From: Rhodoplanes serenus
GTDB taxonomy: Bacteria; Pseudomonadota; Alphaproteobacteria; Rhizobiales; Xanthobacteraceae
Assembly (NCBI GenBank): GCA_945897515.1
Contig: CAMDFO010000001.1
Span: 62,001-126,000 of the forward strand
Length of the DNA: 64,000 nt
Reading direction: 5' to 3'
Shown here: in pieces, positions 1 through 8,458 of the stretch
Numbering within the stretch: position 1 is the stretch's first letter
Layout: every line of letters starts with the position of its first letter
Program-made: the position numbers and the translations under genes
Notes under the pieces: model-generated
Database searches by the model: none
What the model was told of the DNA's origin: nothing
What the model saw: only the letters and a program-made list of their open reading frames with translations

Positions 1-18
1 ATAATAAAAGTTGTATTT

Positions 19-750
19 GTGGTCGGGACCATCGGTTCGGCTGCTTATAGACCAAACGACGGAATGATTCAGCGTCGTTTGTCGCACCGGGGATGTGGCG
101 GGGTGATGTACCGAGTGCAGGACGGAGCGGTTATCGACCGCCCCGAGGGGACGAATTGGGCCACGCTAGATGTGGCGCCCTCGATCGTTCCGGCCGGGCC
201 AAGGCCGCATCTGGTTCGACCCCTCATCCCGCGGTGTCCCGAAATCGACTGCGTCAGACACCTGTTGTCCCCGGGCGCGATCGCGCTGGCGGAGTTACGC
301 GCCATCGAGATCGGCGTCGGAGCCGATCGCGTCCTGGTTGCCCAGGGCCATATCAGCGAGGAGACCTATGCGGCAGCGCTCGCCGCACAGCTCGGCATTC
401 CATTCGAGACGCTGAACCGTGCACCGCGAAAACGATGTCCGTTGCCCGATCAACAGTTGATCGAGGCGGCAACCACCGGCCTGCTGCCGCTGCGGATCGG
501 CGATGACATTCAGGTCGCCGTTGTTCCACGCCTGGTCGACAGCCGGCGTCTCGTCCGCCTGGTAACATCTAGTTCCGACCTTGGCCGCCGGATTCGCATT
601 ACCACGCTCACCCGGTTGCAGCGGTTCGTCGGTCGTCATGGCGCCCGCGAAATCGAGCGTCGTGCCGCCGATGCGTTGCGTATGGCACGGCCCGATCTAT
701 CGGCTGCCACCCCCCGGCCTCGATCGTGGGACTACGCGGATTTGTTACTA
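19..750 (+). pseudogene. N-terminal remnant of a GspE-domain glycosyltransferase
   Basis: The frame is open to a stop at 798. Residues about 75-245 resemble the GspE/MshE N-terminal-like domain found in front of family 2 glycosyltransferases of Bradyrhizobium relatives (LRAIEIGVGADRVLVAQGHI; AQLGIPFE; GLLPLRIGDDIQVAV). The glycosyltransferase catalytic part, with its nucleotide-sugar motifs and membrane helices, is absent. Similarity to the family appears to stop near 745-750, exactly where the opposite-strand recombinase loses its own similarity, so a junction lies there. The matching C-terminal part sits at 4610-5059 in the same orientation. The true start is unclear: GTG at 19, ATG at 64 and ATG at 106 are all possible. 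Family assignment is from memory of the family. Confidence 0.6.
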
Positions 751-1882
751 ACTTTGCCTGTGCTGCCTCGTGGGACGGTAGCTGGAGCAGGCGAATGACA
801 TTACGTCGATCATCGAATTGACCAAGGCGCTGTCGATTTTTCTCCGTTAATCGGCGCCTATTGCCCGGATCGAGACGATGGCAGACCTTGTCGAGCACCT
901 CCAAGGTCGCAATTGACAAGTGGCAGTGGTGCTTGCCGACAAGCCGCATCGATCTAGCGAGGTTATGAACGCGCTGCGTCCGTCCAGTCCGGTCTAAGAA
1001 CACGCGCAACGCTGCTTTGAAGCTTTCTGGTTCAACGAGCACTTTGAGGCTAGTGATTTCTTCGAGGGGTACGCGGCCCGAGCGCACCAGCGCTGACGCG
1101 AATAGGCGAAACTCTACAATTCGGTGTTCGACTGTCACTGTGCGAAGGGGCTGCGCAGGAGCTTCCTCATCAAGCGGGTCGGGTCGCAGCGCACGTTCTT
1201 GCCAGCAAGCGATATCCTGCTGAAGCTCCCTCGGAAGCGCGCTCAAAGGCAGCGTGAAAGGATCTGTCCTAAATGGCGACGAGAGTCCGATCTGGGGCCA
1301 GCCAGAGATATTACGCCGAGAGCGATTCCAGTTGCTGACTATATTGCGGAGGAGACTTCGAGGATTTTTGATGACTTCTTCGGCTTCCAGCGCTGCGTGC
1401 AGCCCAAACAACGTTTCGCGGGTGACTTGGTCCGGCGCGATCTGCATCGCCGAACAGTACCTGCCTAGCCGAGAAAGAGCGCATCTTTGGAATTTGACGG
1501 GGATCAGGCCGAGAAGATTTGTCCAAGACGTGTCCAAGGGTACTCGCTTCGTTATCGGCGGCAGCGCCTGCGAGTATCGTCTCAACGCTTTTGCGACAAG
1601 GGAACGAACGTTTGCCAACGTCTTTTCAGACACCCGGAGTTGGTTGGCTGTCGCGCTCGAAAACAGCCGGCGCATTCGATCGGCGGTGGCGTCTAAGGTC
1701 TCCAATCTAACCCGAAACAGATCCTGTATTCGGTTTAATGCGGACAGCAAATCCCTTCGTTGTGTTAGGGTGAGCATCGTATCAGCCGAGACAATTTCCT
1801 TAATGGCAGCCATAGTAACTGGCTTCGAATTGCCGAACGCCTGACGGCTTCGATTGAGAAAATTTGGGCTCACATGTTGCAT
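608..1882 (-). pseudogene. Tyrosine recombinase lacking its catalytic domain
   Basis: The reading frame gives about 424 residues. The N-terminal 370 look like the arm-binding/SAM-like part of the long (about 600 aa) site-specific integrases of mobile elements, ending with LTEKNRQRLGQFDDRRNVIRLLQLP, a stretch that in that family precedes the catalytic R-H-R-Y domain. The last 46 residues (611-748) are read from the antisense strand of the glycosyltransferase remnant and are Arg/His-rich nonsense. The catalytic domain is therefore missing and the protein should be inactive. ATG at 1882 is preceded by AAGAGAG; a GTG at 1891 is also possible. It is the left-hand marker of a degraded mobile element. 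Confidence 0.6.
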
Positions 1883-1930
1883 CGGGATCACTCTCTTGGG
1901 GCAGTCCTGCTCTCGGGAGGACTCGCTGGG

Positions 1931-2125
1931 TCAGGACACCCTTTTCGGGAAATAGCACCTGAGAACTTCGTCCGCAGAGATCCGAATTTGCTTACCAATT
2001 CGGTGGATGAGGATTTCCTTACGCGACACCATTCGACGAATGGTCTTCGGGCTAACTTGCCATCGCTCAGCAAGCGATAAGATCGTAAAGAACGCAGGTA
2101 GTCTGCGAACGCTAACTGAAGTCAT
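1931..2125 (-). CDS. Small excisionase-like helix-turn-helix protein
   Basis: A 64-residue protein containing a MerR/excisionase-type winged helix: LSLAERWQVSPKTIRRMVSR followed by a wing (ILIHRIGKQIRISADEVLRCY), the HTH_17 pattern of phage and integrative-element excisionases. It lies upstream of the truncated recombinase on the same strand (gap about 48 nt) and was probably transcribed with it. It could be a directionality factor or a transcriptional regulator of the element. The ribosome-binding site is weak. Function is inferred from the fold and the neighbourhood only. Confidence 0.6.
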   Translation of the reverse strand: MTSVSVRRLPAFFTILSLAERWQVSPKTIRRMVSRKEILIHRIGKQIRISADEVLRCYFPKRVS

Positions 2126-2164
2126 GAGGGTGCCTATAAGCCTCGGCGGGATGCGGTGGCACCA

Positions 2165-2374
2165 TCACAACGGATCAGTTTGTTCACGGGTAGGCAGCGA
2201 TCGTATCCAGCGCTGCAACTCCTCGGCTTCAATGAGGGTGCGCCGCCCCGCCTTTCGTGCAATCAACCGTCGGCACCTAATTTCTTCAAAGAGGAAGGTT
2301 CGGCCGACTCCGGCAGCTTCCGCTGCCTGCGCAGGGCTGAATGCGAATTTCGTGGAAGACGAGACGCCGTTCAT
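2165..2374 (-). CDS. Second excisionase-like helix-turn-helix protein
   Basis: A 69-residue protein with the pattern SPAQAAEAAGVGRTFLFEEI then RRLIARKAGRRTLIEAEELQ, a winged-helix excisionase/HTH_17 domain filling nearly the whole chain. GGAGG five bases before the ATG at 2374 gives a good start. It is not a close copy of the neighbouring 1931-2125 protein although both share the fold. Together they suggest an element with separate excision and regulation functions, now without an intact recombinase. Confidence 0.65.
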   Translation of the reverse strand: MNGVSSSTKFAFSPAQAAEAAGVGRTFLFEEIRCRRLIARKAGRRTLIEAEELQRWIRSLPTREQTDPL

Positions 2375-2437
2375 GGTGACCTCCGACCGCTACGGACCGC
2401 GTTAGGTCCGTATACGACCGGGACGAACCACCAACGG

Positions 2438-3121
2438 TTAACGGCGGAAACCGGAGTTTCGCGCTTTTTGCTCAGGCGAAATCGAGAACGTCGTGAACTC
2501 TTTGAACAAACCGATGGCGTAGCCAATCGCTTCGTCGATTTGCTTCCAACTGATATCCGGACGGGTCGGAGAAAAATCTGAGAATGCAGCCTTTACAAAC
2601 TCATCGAATAGGCTCGTGCCGGCGCCTGTCTTCTTGTGCGCGGTGTGCGTCGGTCGAAGCGCAAGTATTCTCCAATACTGATCTGCTAACACTATAACGA
2701 GACTGCGGAGGTTGAGATCGACCGTGGGACCGCGTTTCGCTCCACCTGCGAGTTTTTCGTCACGTGCGGTCATCGCCGCACGCTTTGCCCAGCGCGACAT
2801 TTCTAAGATATAGGCGGCGTGCCTTTGTGGTGCGAATTCGTCAAGGTCGGAGTTGGCTCTAGAGGCGGCGTACAGATGAGTCATCCCTTGAGCGCCTATT
2901 GCTTCAATGGCTTTCGCCGCCCGCGCCAATCCCTTCGACATTTGCTCCAACTCTCTCGATAACGCTGTGGGACTTAGTCGCCGCGGGGTTCGAAAGTAGA
3001 ATTGAACTTGTTGTTTTGCGGTCTCACATAATTCGTCGATTGCCGAATTATGGATTAGATTTTTAGCCTCATTTTTAAGTCTCCTCCGCCAATGCGCTAG
3101 TCGCGACTTCGGCTGTGACAT
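2438..3121 (-). CDS. Hypothetical protein of the mobile element
   Basis: A 227-residue soluble protein with no family I recognise. It starts with a basic stretch (MSQPKSRLAHWRRRLKNEAK), is largely helical, and has a middle section rich in Ala, Arg and Met; there is no signal peptide or membrane segment. An upstream in-frame start (3178) exists, but GGAG six bases before ATG 3121 favours the shorter form, which then does not overlap the integrase. The coding sequence is strikingly AT-rich for this genome (3001-3060 has 22 G+C in 60), marking it as acquired DNA. It is cargo of the element; function unknown. Confidence 0.55.
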   Translation of the reverse strand: MSQPKSRLAHWRRRLKNEAKNLIHNSAIDELCETAKQQVQFYFRTPRRLSPTALSRELEQMSKGLARAAKAIEAIGAQGMTHLYAASRANSDLDEFAPQRHAAYILEMSRWAKRAAMTARDEKLAGGAKRGPTVDLNLRSLVIVLADQYWRILALRPTHTAHKKTGAGTSLFDEFVKAAFSDFSPTRPDISWKQIDEAIGYAIGLFKEFTTFSISPEQKARNSGFRR

Positions 3122-3164
3122 AGTTTGCTCCAACAAAAAAAGCTGCCGATCAATCACGGGACCA

Positions 3165-4447
3165 TCATGCCGCATCAACTGAGCGGCGTGAGATCAGCGA
3201 AGTAACGTTCGCCGGCGGCGTTGCGCCACAAAGAATTTGTCGCAGGCGTTTATCCCAAGCCTCTAGCGCCATAACTTTACGCTCAACGAAATCGCTCCGC
3301 ACGTAGTGGCGAACGAGGGTTCGAACCTCCTTGCTTCCAGTTTCGTGGCCCAGGACAGTTGCGGCCACTTCGAATGAAAAGCCCAAGTCGACCAAGCCCG
3401 TCGCAACAGTTCGCCGCAGATCGTGCGATGTAAAATGCGCCACCGGGATTTGCTTGCGACGTTTGACGATCCATGATGCCACGCAGTTTGAAGTCAAAAG
3501 GCCGCCGTGCTCTGCAAGGAATAGTGGACCTTCACTAACGGTTCTCAGGCGGCGTTCAGCAGTCTCCCGGGCAAACCCGACGAGCGGCGTGACGCGGTGC
3601 CGCGCGTTTTTGAGCGCTCGGCTGGCAATGTCCATATCCAAGTTTCCTGATTGATCTCCGCGACGGTAATCCCTCCCACTTCGCCAATACGAGCACCGGT
3701 GGCCAACTGAAACCTCAGCGCATCGGCGTAGCCATCCGGAATTTCCGAACTGGCGATCCAATCCCACAGAGCTTTGATCTCGTCGGCCGACAACACTCGG
3801 TCTCGCCGCGGGCTCGTACCAAACGAGGCAAGACCGGCGGACGGGTCGCTCTCTACGAGGTCCTGGCTCAGGGCCCATCGGAACAGAACCCGCATCATCT
3901 GCCGCTGTTGTTGGGCTTCCCGTGGAGCACCCCGATCTGCAACAGCCTCCAGCACCTGCCGTAGGTCTCGTCGGCGGATTTCGTCGGCGTACTGGTCCTT
4001 CAGCGATACGAAGGTCCGGTTTAGCCGTAGTTCCATTCCCGCCGCCGTCCGAAGCCGGCCTCGGACCTCTCGGCTCAGATAAAGCTCGACGAGTTGGCCA
4101 ACTGTCGTTCTAGCCTCGTTGGCAGCCTTTGCCGCCTTTTCCTCACCTATTAGGTCGCGCCCCGCTTTGGCTGCGTCAGTAAGGGCGGTCGTCCGCTCTC
4201 GTGCGGCGTCTAGTGAGATGGCCGGGAAAGGCCCCAGGGACAGCCTACGAAACGTCCCTGCCCCCCGAATGCGAAATGCTACGTCCCAGGTCTTCAATCC
4301 GCTGTGAGCCACGCGCACAGCCAGTGCGGGGCAGCGCAAGTCGCAGATCCGATATGGTGCGACGTCCGGGCGAAGACCCTCGACGCCACGGTGGGTGAGA
4401 GCAATTCTGCCCCGCGTTCCTCCGGCACCTCCAGCCACTTTTGTCAT
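3165..4447 (-). pseudogene. Frameshifted P4-type tyrosine integrase
   Basis: Read in two frames. The N-terminal part (4447 to about 3610) has the DUF4102-like arm-binding domain (YRICDLRCPALAVRVAHSGL), a core-binding domain and the first catalytic Arg (RFQLATGARIGEVGGI). The rest, in the next frame, contains TSHDLRRTVATGL, VLGHETGS and a Tyr in RTLVRHYVRSD, i.e. the H-x-x-R, H and Tyr motifs. The frames join at a run of five A (minus strand, 3607-3611); a sixth A would restore SKNARHRVTPLVG. Rebuilt length, about 427 residues, fits the family. ATG 4447 follows GGAG and AAAGGG; a 30-residue longer start at 4537 is possible. Integrases of this type normally sit beside the attachment site, here the right-hand junction near 4610. 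Confidence 0.75.
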
Positions 4448-4609
4448 GAACCCTTTTCTCCAGTCGTCGCAACGCCATCGCAATTTTTGCGGCGGCTCGC
4501 CGGGAATTTCGGCGAATGGCTGCGAACGCGAAACCAAAACTAGCCTGCTCGAATTAAAAGATTATTCGGCCTTTGGCGGACGTTCGCGAACGCGTGCGAA
4601 GGAATCTAG

Positions 4610-5059
4610 GAATTTTGGGTACAGACGTGGCTGGTGCACATGCGCTCGCCGCGCAAGCTGTTGCGCGAGCTTGGCCTGCCTGGATTTGCCGCGTTTCACC
4701 TTCTCGTCGGAGGTACCGTGCTCGCCTCGATCGTGCACGCGATATTCGCCGGCGCGCTGGTATGGCAAATCTGGAGCGGTTCGGAAGACGTAACGACGTT
4801 CTTCAATCTGTATGGCGTGGCGCTGGTGGTCGGTTACGGCGTTTCTGCGACCATCGGTTTGCTGGGCCTTGCGCGCCGGCGACTGCTGGCGTCGGCCTGG
4901 ATCCTGGTGCTGATCCCGGTCTATTGGCTCCTGCTCTCGCTGGCGGCATGGCGTGCCTTGTTCCAATTGGTGCATGACCCTTACCGCTGGGAAAAGACCG
5001 AGCATGGCGTGGCCCGCACATCGCGATTGGCGAAACGCAAAGCGAGCGTGGCGCGATAG
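4610..5059 (+). pseudogene. C-terminal remnant of the split glycosyltransferase
   Basis: From codon 4616 the frame reads WVQTWLVHMRSPRKLLREL, three hydrophobic helices, and the tail PYRWEKTEHGVARTSR, the standard C-terminus of the GspE-domain family 2 glycosyltransferases. An in-frame TAG at 4607-4609 closes the frame immediately upstream. This is the other end of the gene whose beginning lies at 19-750; roughly the whole catalytic domain in between is gone. GTG 4634 could start a short membrane peptide of 141 residues, but there is no reason to think it is functional. The right edge of the mobile element is at about 4600-4616. Confidence 0.65.
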
Positions 5060-5197
5060 CGGGTTCCAACCGCACATTTGTCGCCGCCGCATCGCGCAAT
5101 TGCTGCATCATTGAAGTTCCATCGGAACAAGAGTGTGGCCTGGGGGATTTACTTTCTGCACGGGTGGGGCTTCGAGAGTCATCACAGGAGAACCATC

Positions 5198-5608
5198 ATG
5201 AAATTTGGAAAAGCGACGTTGGGTTCCGCGCTGCTTGCGGCAACTCTGGCAACCGGCGTCGTGACAACGACCACGCCGTCGCTTGCGCAGACTTCCACCA
5301 GTTCCGGCACCAAGAGCCCGGATGAGACCGATGTAAACAAGGCCGTCCGTCCGGCGGTTCCGCAGGCTCGGCCGTCAGGCGCCATGGGCGGCACGACCAA
5401 CACCAATAGCGGCACCAAGTCCCCCGACAGGTCGGATGTTGACAAGGCCGTCCGCTCCAACGTGCCGGCGGCCGCCCCGATGGGTGCTGCGCGGACGTCG
5501 GGGTCTGGTGCGACCAACACCAATTCGGGCACCAAGAGCCCGGACGAGGACGACGTGAACAAGAAGGTTATGCCGGGCAACGCGACGACTCCTGCACCGC
5601 GTCGCTAA
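5198..5608 (+). CDS. Secreted protein with three SGTKSPD repeats
   Basis: A 136-residue protein with a clear signal peptide (MKFGKATLGSALLAATLATG to about SLAQ at 31). The mature chain is essentially three copies of a unit about 35 residues long: SSGTKSPDETDVNKAVRP, NSGTKSPDRSDVDKAVRSN, NSGTKSPDEDDVNKKVMPG, separated by Pro/Ala-rich linkers. GGAG seven bases upstream supports ATG 5198. It is probably periplasmic or exported and largely disordered; the acidic Asp/Glu cluster in each unit might bind cations, which is speculation. It is monocistronic, followed by a strong hairpin terminator. Confidence 0.75.
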   Translation: MKFGKATLGSALLAATLATGVVTTTTPSLAQTSTSSGTKSPDETDVNKAVRPAVPQARPSGAMGGTTNTNSGTKSPDRSDVDKAVRSNVPAAAPMGAARTSGSGATNTNSGTKSPDEDDVNKKVMPGNATTPAPRR

Positions 5609-5626
5609 ACCTGGGTGAATAAAACG

Positions 5627-5658
5627 AAAACCGCGCCGCCTTCTGGCGGCGCGGTTTT
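5627..5658. terminator. Bidirectional intrinsic terminator
   Basis: An inverted repeat AAAACCGCGCCGCC / GGCGGCGCGGTTTT with a four-base loop, flanked by A-runs on one side and T-runs on the other. It lies between the convergent repeat-protein gene and the SCO gene and can serve both. Confidence 0.85.
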
Positions 5659-5679
5659 CTATTTGAGCGAAGGCAGCGT

Positions 5680-6276
5680 TCAGAGATACCGGCGCAGATC
5701 GGCGGCGGCAGCTTCCGGCCGCCGTTTGATGTTGAAGGGCGCGACAAAGCGGCCCTCCTTGTCCATCAGATACACGATCGCGGTGTGATCCATGGTGTAG
5801 CCGCCGCCATCGAGCGGGACCTTCTTGGCATAGACCCGGTAGGCCCGCTCCATCGCCCTGATAGCGTCGGCATCGCCGGTCGCGCCGATCAGGCGCGGAT
5901 CGAAGCTGGAAAGATAGTCCTTCAACTTGGCGGGCGTATCGCGTTCGGGATCGACGGTGACGAACATGGCGCCGAGGCGGTCGCCATCGGGTCCGAGGGC
6001 GCGCAGGATTTCCGAAACCTCGAACAAAGCCGTCGGACAGACATCCGGGCAATGGGTGAAGCCGAAGAACACCAATTGCGGCTTGCCCTTGACGTCCTGA
6101 TCGGTGATCGGCCGGTTGTTGTGATCGACCAGACGGAACGGTCCGCCGATAGCCGACTGCATGGCGATTGGCGCCGGGCTGCGGCCGGTGACGATGAAGA
6201 TCACCGCCGAGAACAGCGCCAGCCCGGCGATGAAAGCGCCGAGCACAAGCAGCAGGCGCGCGGTCCGGGGTGTCAT
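5680..6276 (-). CDS. SCO1/SenC family copper chaperone
   Basis: A 198-residue membrane-anchored protein: N-terminal helix (residues 8-30), then a periplasmic thioredoxin-like domain. The copper ligands of the SCO family are present: CPDVCP (Cys76 and Cys80) and His164 in MDHTAIVYL. SCO proteins deliver copper to, or reduce, the CuA site of cytochrome c oxidase. The gene follows a 53-residue membrane-protein gene on the same strand with a gap of about 13 nt, suggesting a two-gene operon. No oxidase subunits are nearby. Confidence 0.92.
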   Translation of the reverse strand: MTPRTARLLLVLGAFIAGLALFSAVIFIVTGRSPAPIAMQSAIGGPFRLVDHNNRPITDQDVKGKPQLVFFGFTHCPDVCPTALFEVSEILRALGPDGDRLGAMFVTVDPERDTPAKLKDYLSSFDPRLIGATGDADAIRAMERAYRVYAKKVPLDGGGYTMDHTAIVYLMDKEGRFVAPFNIKRRPEAAAADLRRYL

Positions 6277-6289
6277 CGGCCCTCCGCGC

Positions 6290-6451
6290 TCAGCCGAAGC
6301 ACGCGACGAAACCGGCGCGGATCATCTCGAAGAACACCGCCGTACCATAATGCGCCCAAAGCGCCACCGTGCCGGCGATCATCAGTCCGGCGACTCCCGC
6401 GACGATCAGCATCGGTATCGGATTTCGGCGTATGTCGACAGTGTCGGACAT
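6290..6451 (-). CDS. Small single-pass membrane protein upstream of SCO
   Basis: A 53-residue protein starting MSDTVDIRRNPIPMLIVAG, with one or two hydrophobic stretches (about 12-31 and 33-50). GAGGAA six bases before ATG 6451 supports this start rather than the upstream one at 6505. It lies 13 nt before the SCO gene and is probably co-transcribed, so a role in respiratory-chain assembly or membrane anchoring is a reasonable guess. I do not recognise a named family. Confidence 0.6.
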   Translation of the reverse strand: MSDTVDIRRNPIPMLIVAGVAGLMIAGTVALWAHYGTAVFFEMIRAGFVACFG

Positions 6452-6550
6452 CTGGATTTCCTCGGCCGATCCGATCGAGTAGATCGGTCGGCAGCGACCC
6501 CTCACATAAGGCCGATCATGACCCGGGGCAACCGGCTGCGAGGCGGCGCC

Positions 6551-7351
6551 CTACCCGATCTTGACCAGCGCCGCGCCATCCACCGGCAACGCCGCGCCGG
6601 ATATGAAATTCGCCTCGTCGGAAGCCAGGAATAGCGCCGCATTCGCCACGTCCCAAGCCGTCCCCATCTTGCCGCGCAAAGGGACTTTGGCGTCGCGCCC
6701 GGCTTCGACCTCGGCGCGGCTCTTGCCGGTGGCGCGCACCCGCGTATCGACCGCCATCGGCGTGTTCATCAGGCCCGGCAGAATGACGTTGGCGCGAATG
6801 CCGTATTCGGCGTTCTGAATTGCCATCTGCTGGGTGAAGGCGATCATCGCGGCTTTGGTCGCCTTGTAGGTTACGTAGGGATACATCTCCCAGGCCGCGA
6901 GTGAGGAGATCGTCAGGATCACGCCGGAGCGCTGTTCGCGCATCACCGGCAGCACATGCTTCACCGTCATGACGCAGCCGCGCAAATTGATGGCGCAGAC
7001 GCGGTCGAACGCCTCCTCGGTGATGTCAAGCACACCGGCATCGCCGCCGGCAATGCTCAGGCCCACGTTGTAATGCAGGATGTCGATCCGGCCGAACGTC
7101 TTCTTCGCGGACGCGACCATCGCTGCAAGCGTCGCCTCCCTGGTGACGTCGGCCTCGAACGCCACGCATTCGGTGCCGTGCTGGCGCGCCATCGCAACGG
7201 TTTCCTCGGCGGAGGCGAGATCACGATCCACCGCCATGATCCTGGCGCCTTCCTGCGCGAAGCGCAGCACGGTGGCGCGGCCGTTGCCGATGCCTTCCCC
7301 GGAGGATTGACCGGCGCCGACGATGATGGCGACTTTGTCTTTCAGGCGCAT
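6551..7351 (-). CDS. SDR family NAD(P)-dependent oxidoreductase
   Basis: A 266-residue classical short-chain dehydrogenase. It shows a variant nucleotide-binding loop VGAGQSSGEGIGNG (residues 11-24), an acidic VDRD after strand 2 (suggesting NAD preference), N95 in the NVG position, Ser150, and Tyr162/Lys166 (YVTYKATK). The end PVDGAALVKIG is typical. Substrate cannot be told. Its start overlaps the end of the preceding gene by 10 nt on the same strand, so translational coupling is likely. Confidence 0.88.
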   Translation of the reverse strand: MRLKDKVAIIVGAGQSSGEGIGNGRATVLRFAQEGARIMAVDRDLASAEETVAMARQHGTECVAFEADVTREATLAAMVASAKKTFGRIDILHYNVGLSIAGGDAGVLDITEEAFDRVCAINLRGCVMTVKHVLPVMREQRSGVILTISSLAAWEMYPYVTYKATKAAMIAFTQQMAIQNAEYGIRANVILPGLMNTPMAVDTRVRATGKSRAEVEAGRDAKVPLRGKMGTAWDVANAALFLASDEANFISGAALPVDGAALVKIG

Positions 7352-8385
7352 GACGGCGCGTGACTGTGGCTGTGATGGTCGGCTGCGACGCCGTCGTCGT
7401 CGTCGCTGACCGGCTGGGCGCGGTCATGGACATGCAGCCAAGCGGCAAGCGCAGGAAGGCTTGCATCCACAGCCTGCATCTGGCGGAGCGCGACGCGGAC
7501 GGCGGCCCGCGCGAAGCGGCCGTTGGCAAAGGTGAGCGCCGACGGGTCCTGTCCCGCCGCGACGGCGGCGGCGACGCGGCGCTTGAGCGCCACAACGTCG
7601 GCATCGCCGAACTGCAACAGCATCTCCTGGAACGCACCGTGCCGGCTGCGGTCGAACGGCCGGCGCAGGCCCGTCGCATCCTTGACCGGGTGCGCGGGAT
7701 ACAGATGTGCGCAGGGCACCCAGCCCTCCGGGATCGGCTCGGTGGCGGCATGGGTGCGGCCGGATCGCAGCAACTTCGGGAGCACGTGGGTGTGCGGGCC
7801 TTCGGGACTCTTGCCGTCGGGCGGCGGGATCGGCTGGAACACTTCGACCCGCCCGACCCGGCTGAGGAACACACGATGCGGGCTCGCTTTGACGATAATG
7901 CCCATCGCCGGATTGCCATGCTCGAACACCGGTCGCCCGGCATGCGCACGCAACGCCGCCGCGACGCTTTCGTCCGCCACCCGGATACAGGCATCCACGT
8001 GCGGCGCATCGAGACCGAGATCGAACAGCACCGCCGCGCGATCCCGTTCGCGCAACGCGTCAGCGTCCGGCCCCAGTTCGGTGAGCACGGAGCGGCGTCC
8101 CATCGCACAAGCGTCCTGCGGCAGGCAAAACGCCACCCGGTGATACCAGCTTTCGCGGGTCGCGCTTTCGGAGGCGAACAGCCGCATCGCCGGACACGGC
8201 ACGATCCGGATGCCGCCGCGCTCGGTCACCGCGGAGAACGAGTGTCCGGCTTGCGACAGCGCGACGGACTCGCCAGCATCGCGGGTGAATTCGGCGAGCG
8301 CGCCGAACGTCCCCAGGCTCCAATGATTCTCGCAATCCGCCAGTTGGGCGGACAGGAACGCGGCAGGTTGCACCCTATCGTTCAC
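7342..8385 (-). CDS. Conserved hypothetical protein (DUF6925-like)
   Basis: About 347 residues, no signal peptide or membrane helix. Notable stretches are PEGPHTHVLPKLLRSGRTHA, EGWVPCAHLYPAHPVKD and a His/Asp-rich tail (SDDDDGVAADHHSHSHAP) that looks metal-binding. I recall similar proteins in Bradyrhizobium annotated as DUF6925, but that name is from memory. GTG 8385 is chosen because longer in-frame extensions run into the flavoprotein gene. It overlaps the SDR start by 10 nt, so the two are probably expressed together. Function unknown. Confidence 0.7.
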   Translation of the reverse strand: MNDRVQPAAFLSAQLADCENHWSLGTFGALAEFTRDAGESVALSQAGHSFSAVTERGGIRIVPCPAMRLFASESATRESWYHRVAFCLPQDACAMGRRSVLTELGPDADALRERDRAAVLFDLGLDAPHVDACIRVADESVAAALRAHAGRPVFEHGNPAMGIIVKASPHRVFLSRVGRVEVFQPIPPPDGKSPEGPHTHVLPKLLRSGRTHAATEPIPEGWVPCAHLYPAHPVKDATGLRRPFDRSRHGAFQEMLLQFGDADVVALKRRVAAAVAAGQDPSALTFANGRFARAAVRVALRQMQAVDASLPALAAWLHVHDRAQPVSDDDDGVAADHHSHSHAPSCA

Positions 8386-8458
8386 GACGCTCGGTCTCGT
8401 TGCACGATCACGATGGATGTTGGCCCGGCCCGGCCGCGCCCGCAAGCCATGGAAAACC

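Noticed and set aside
3600-3620. Programmed frameshift in the integrase
   Set aside because: The run is only five A, with no evident stimulatory signal; a simple mutation or sequencing error is more likely.
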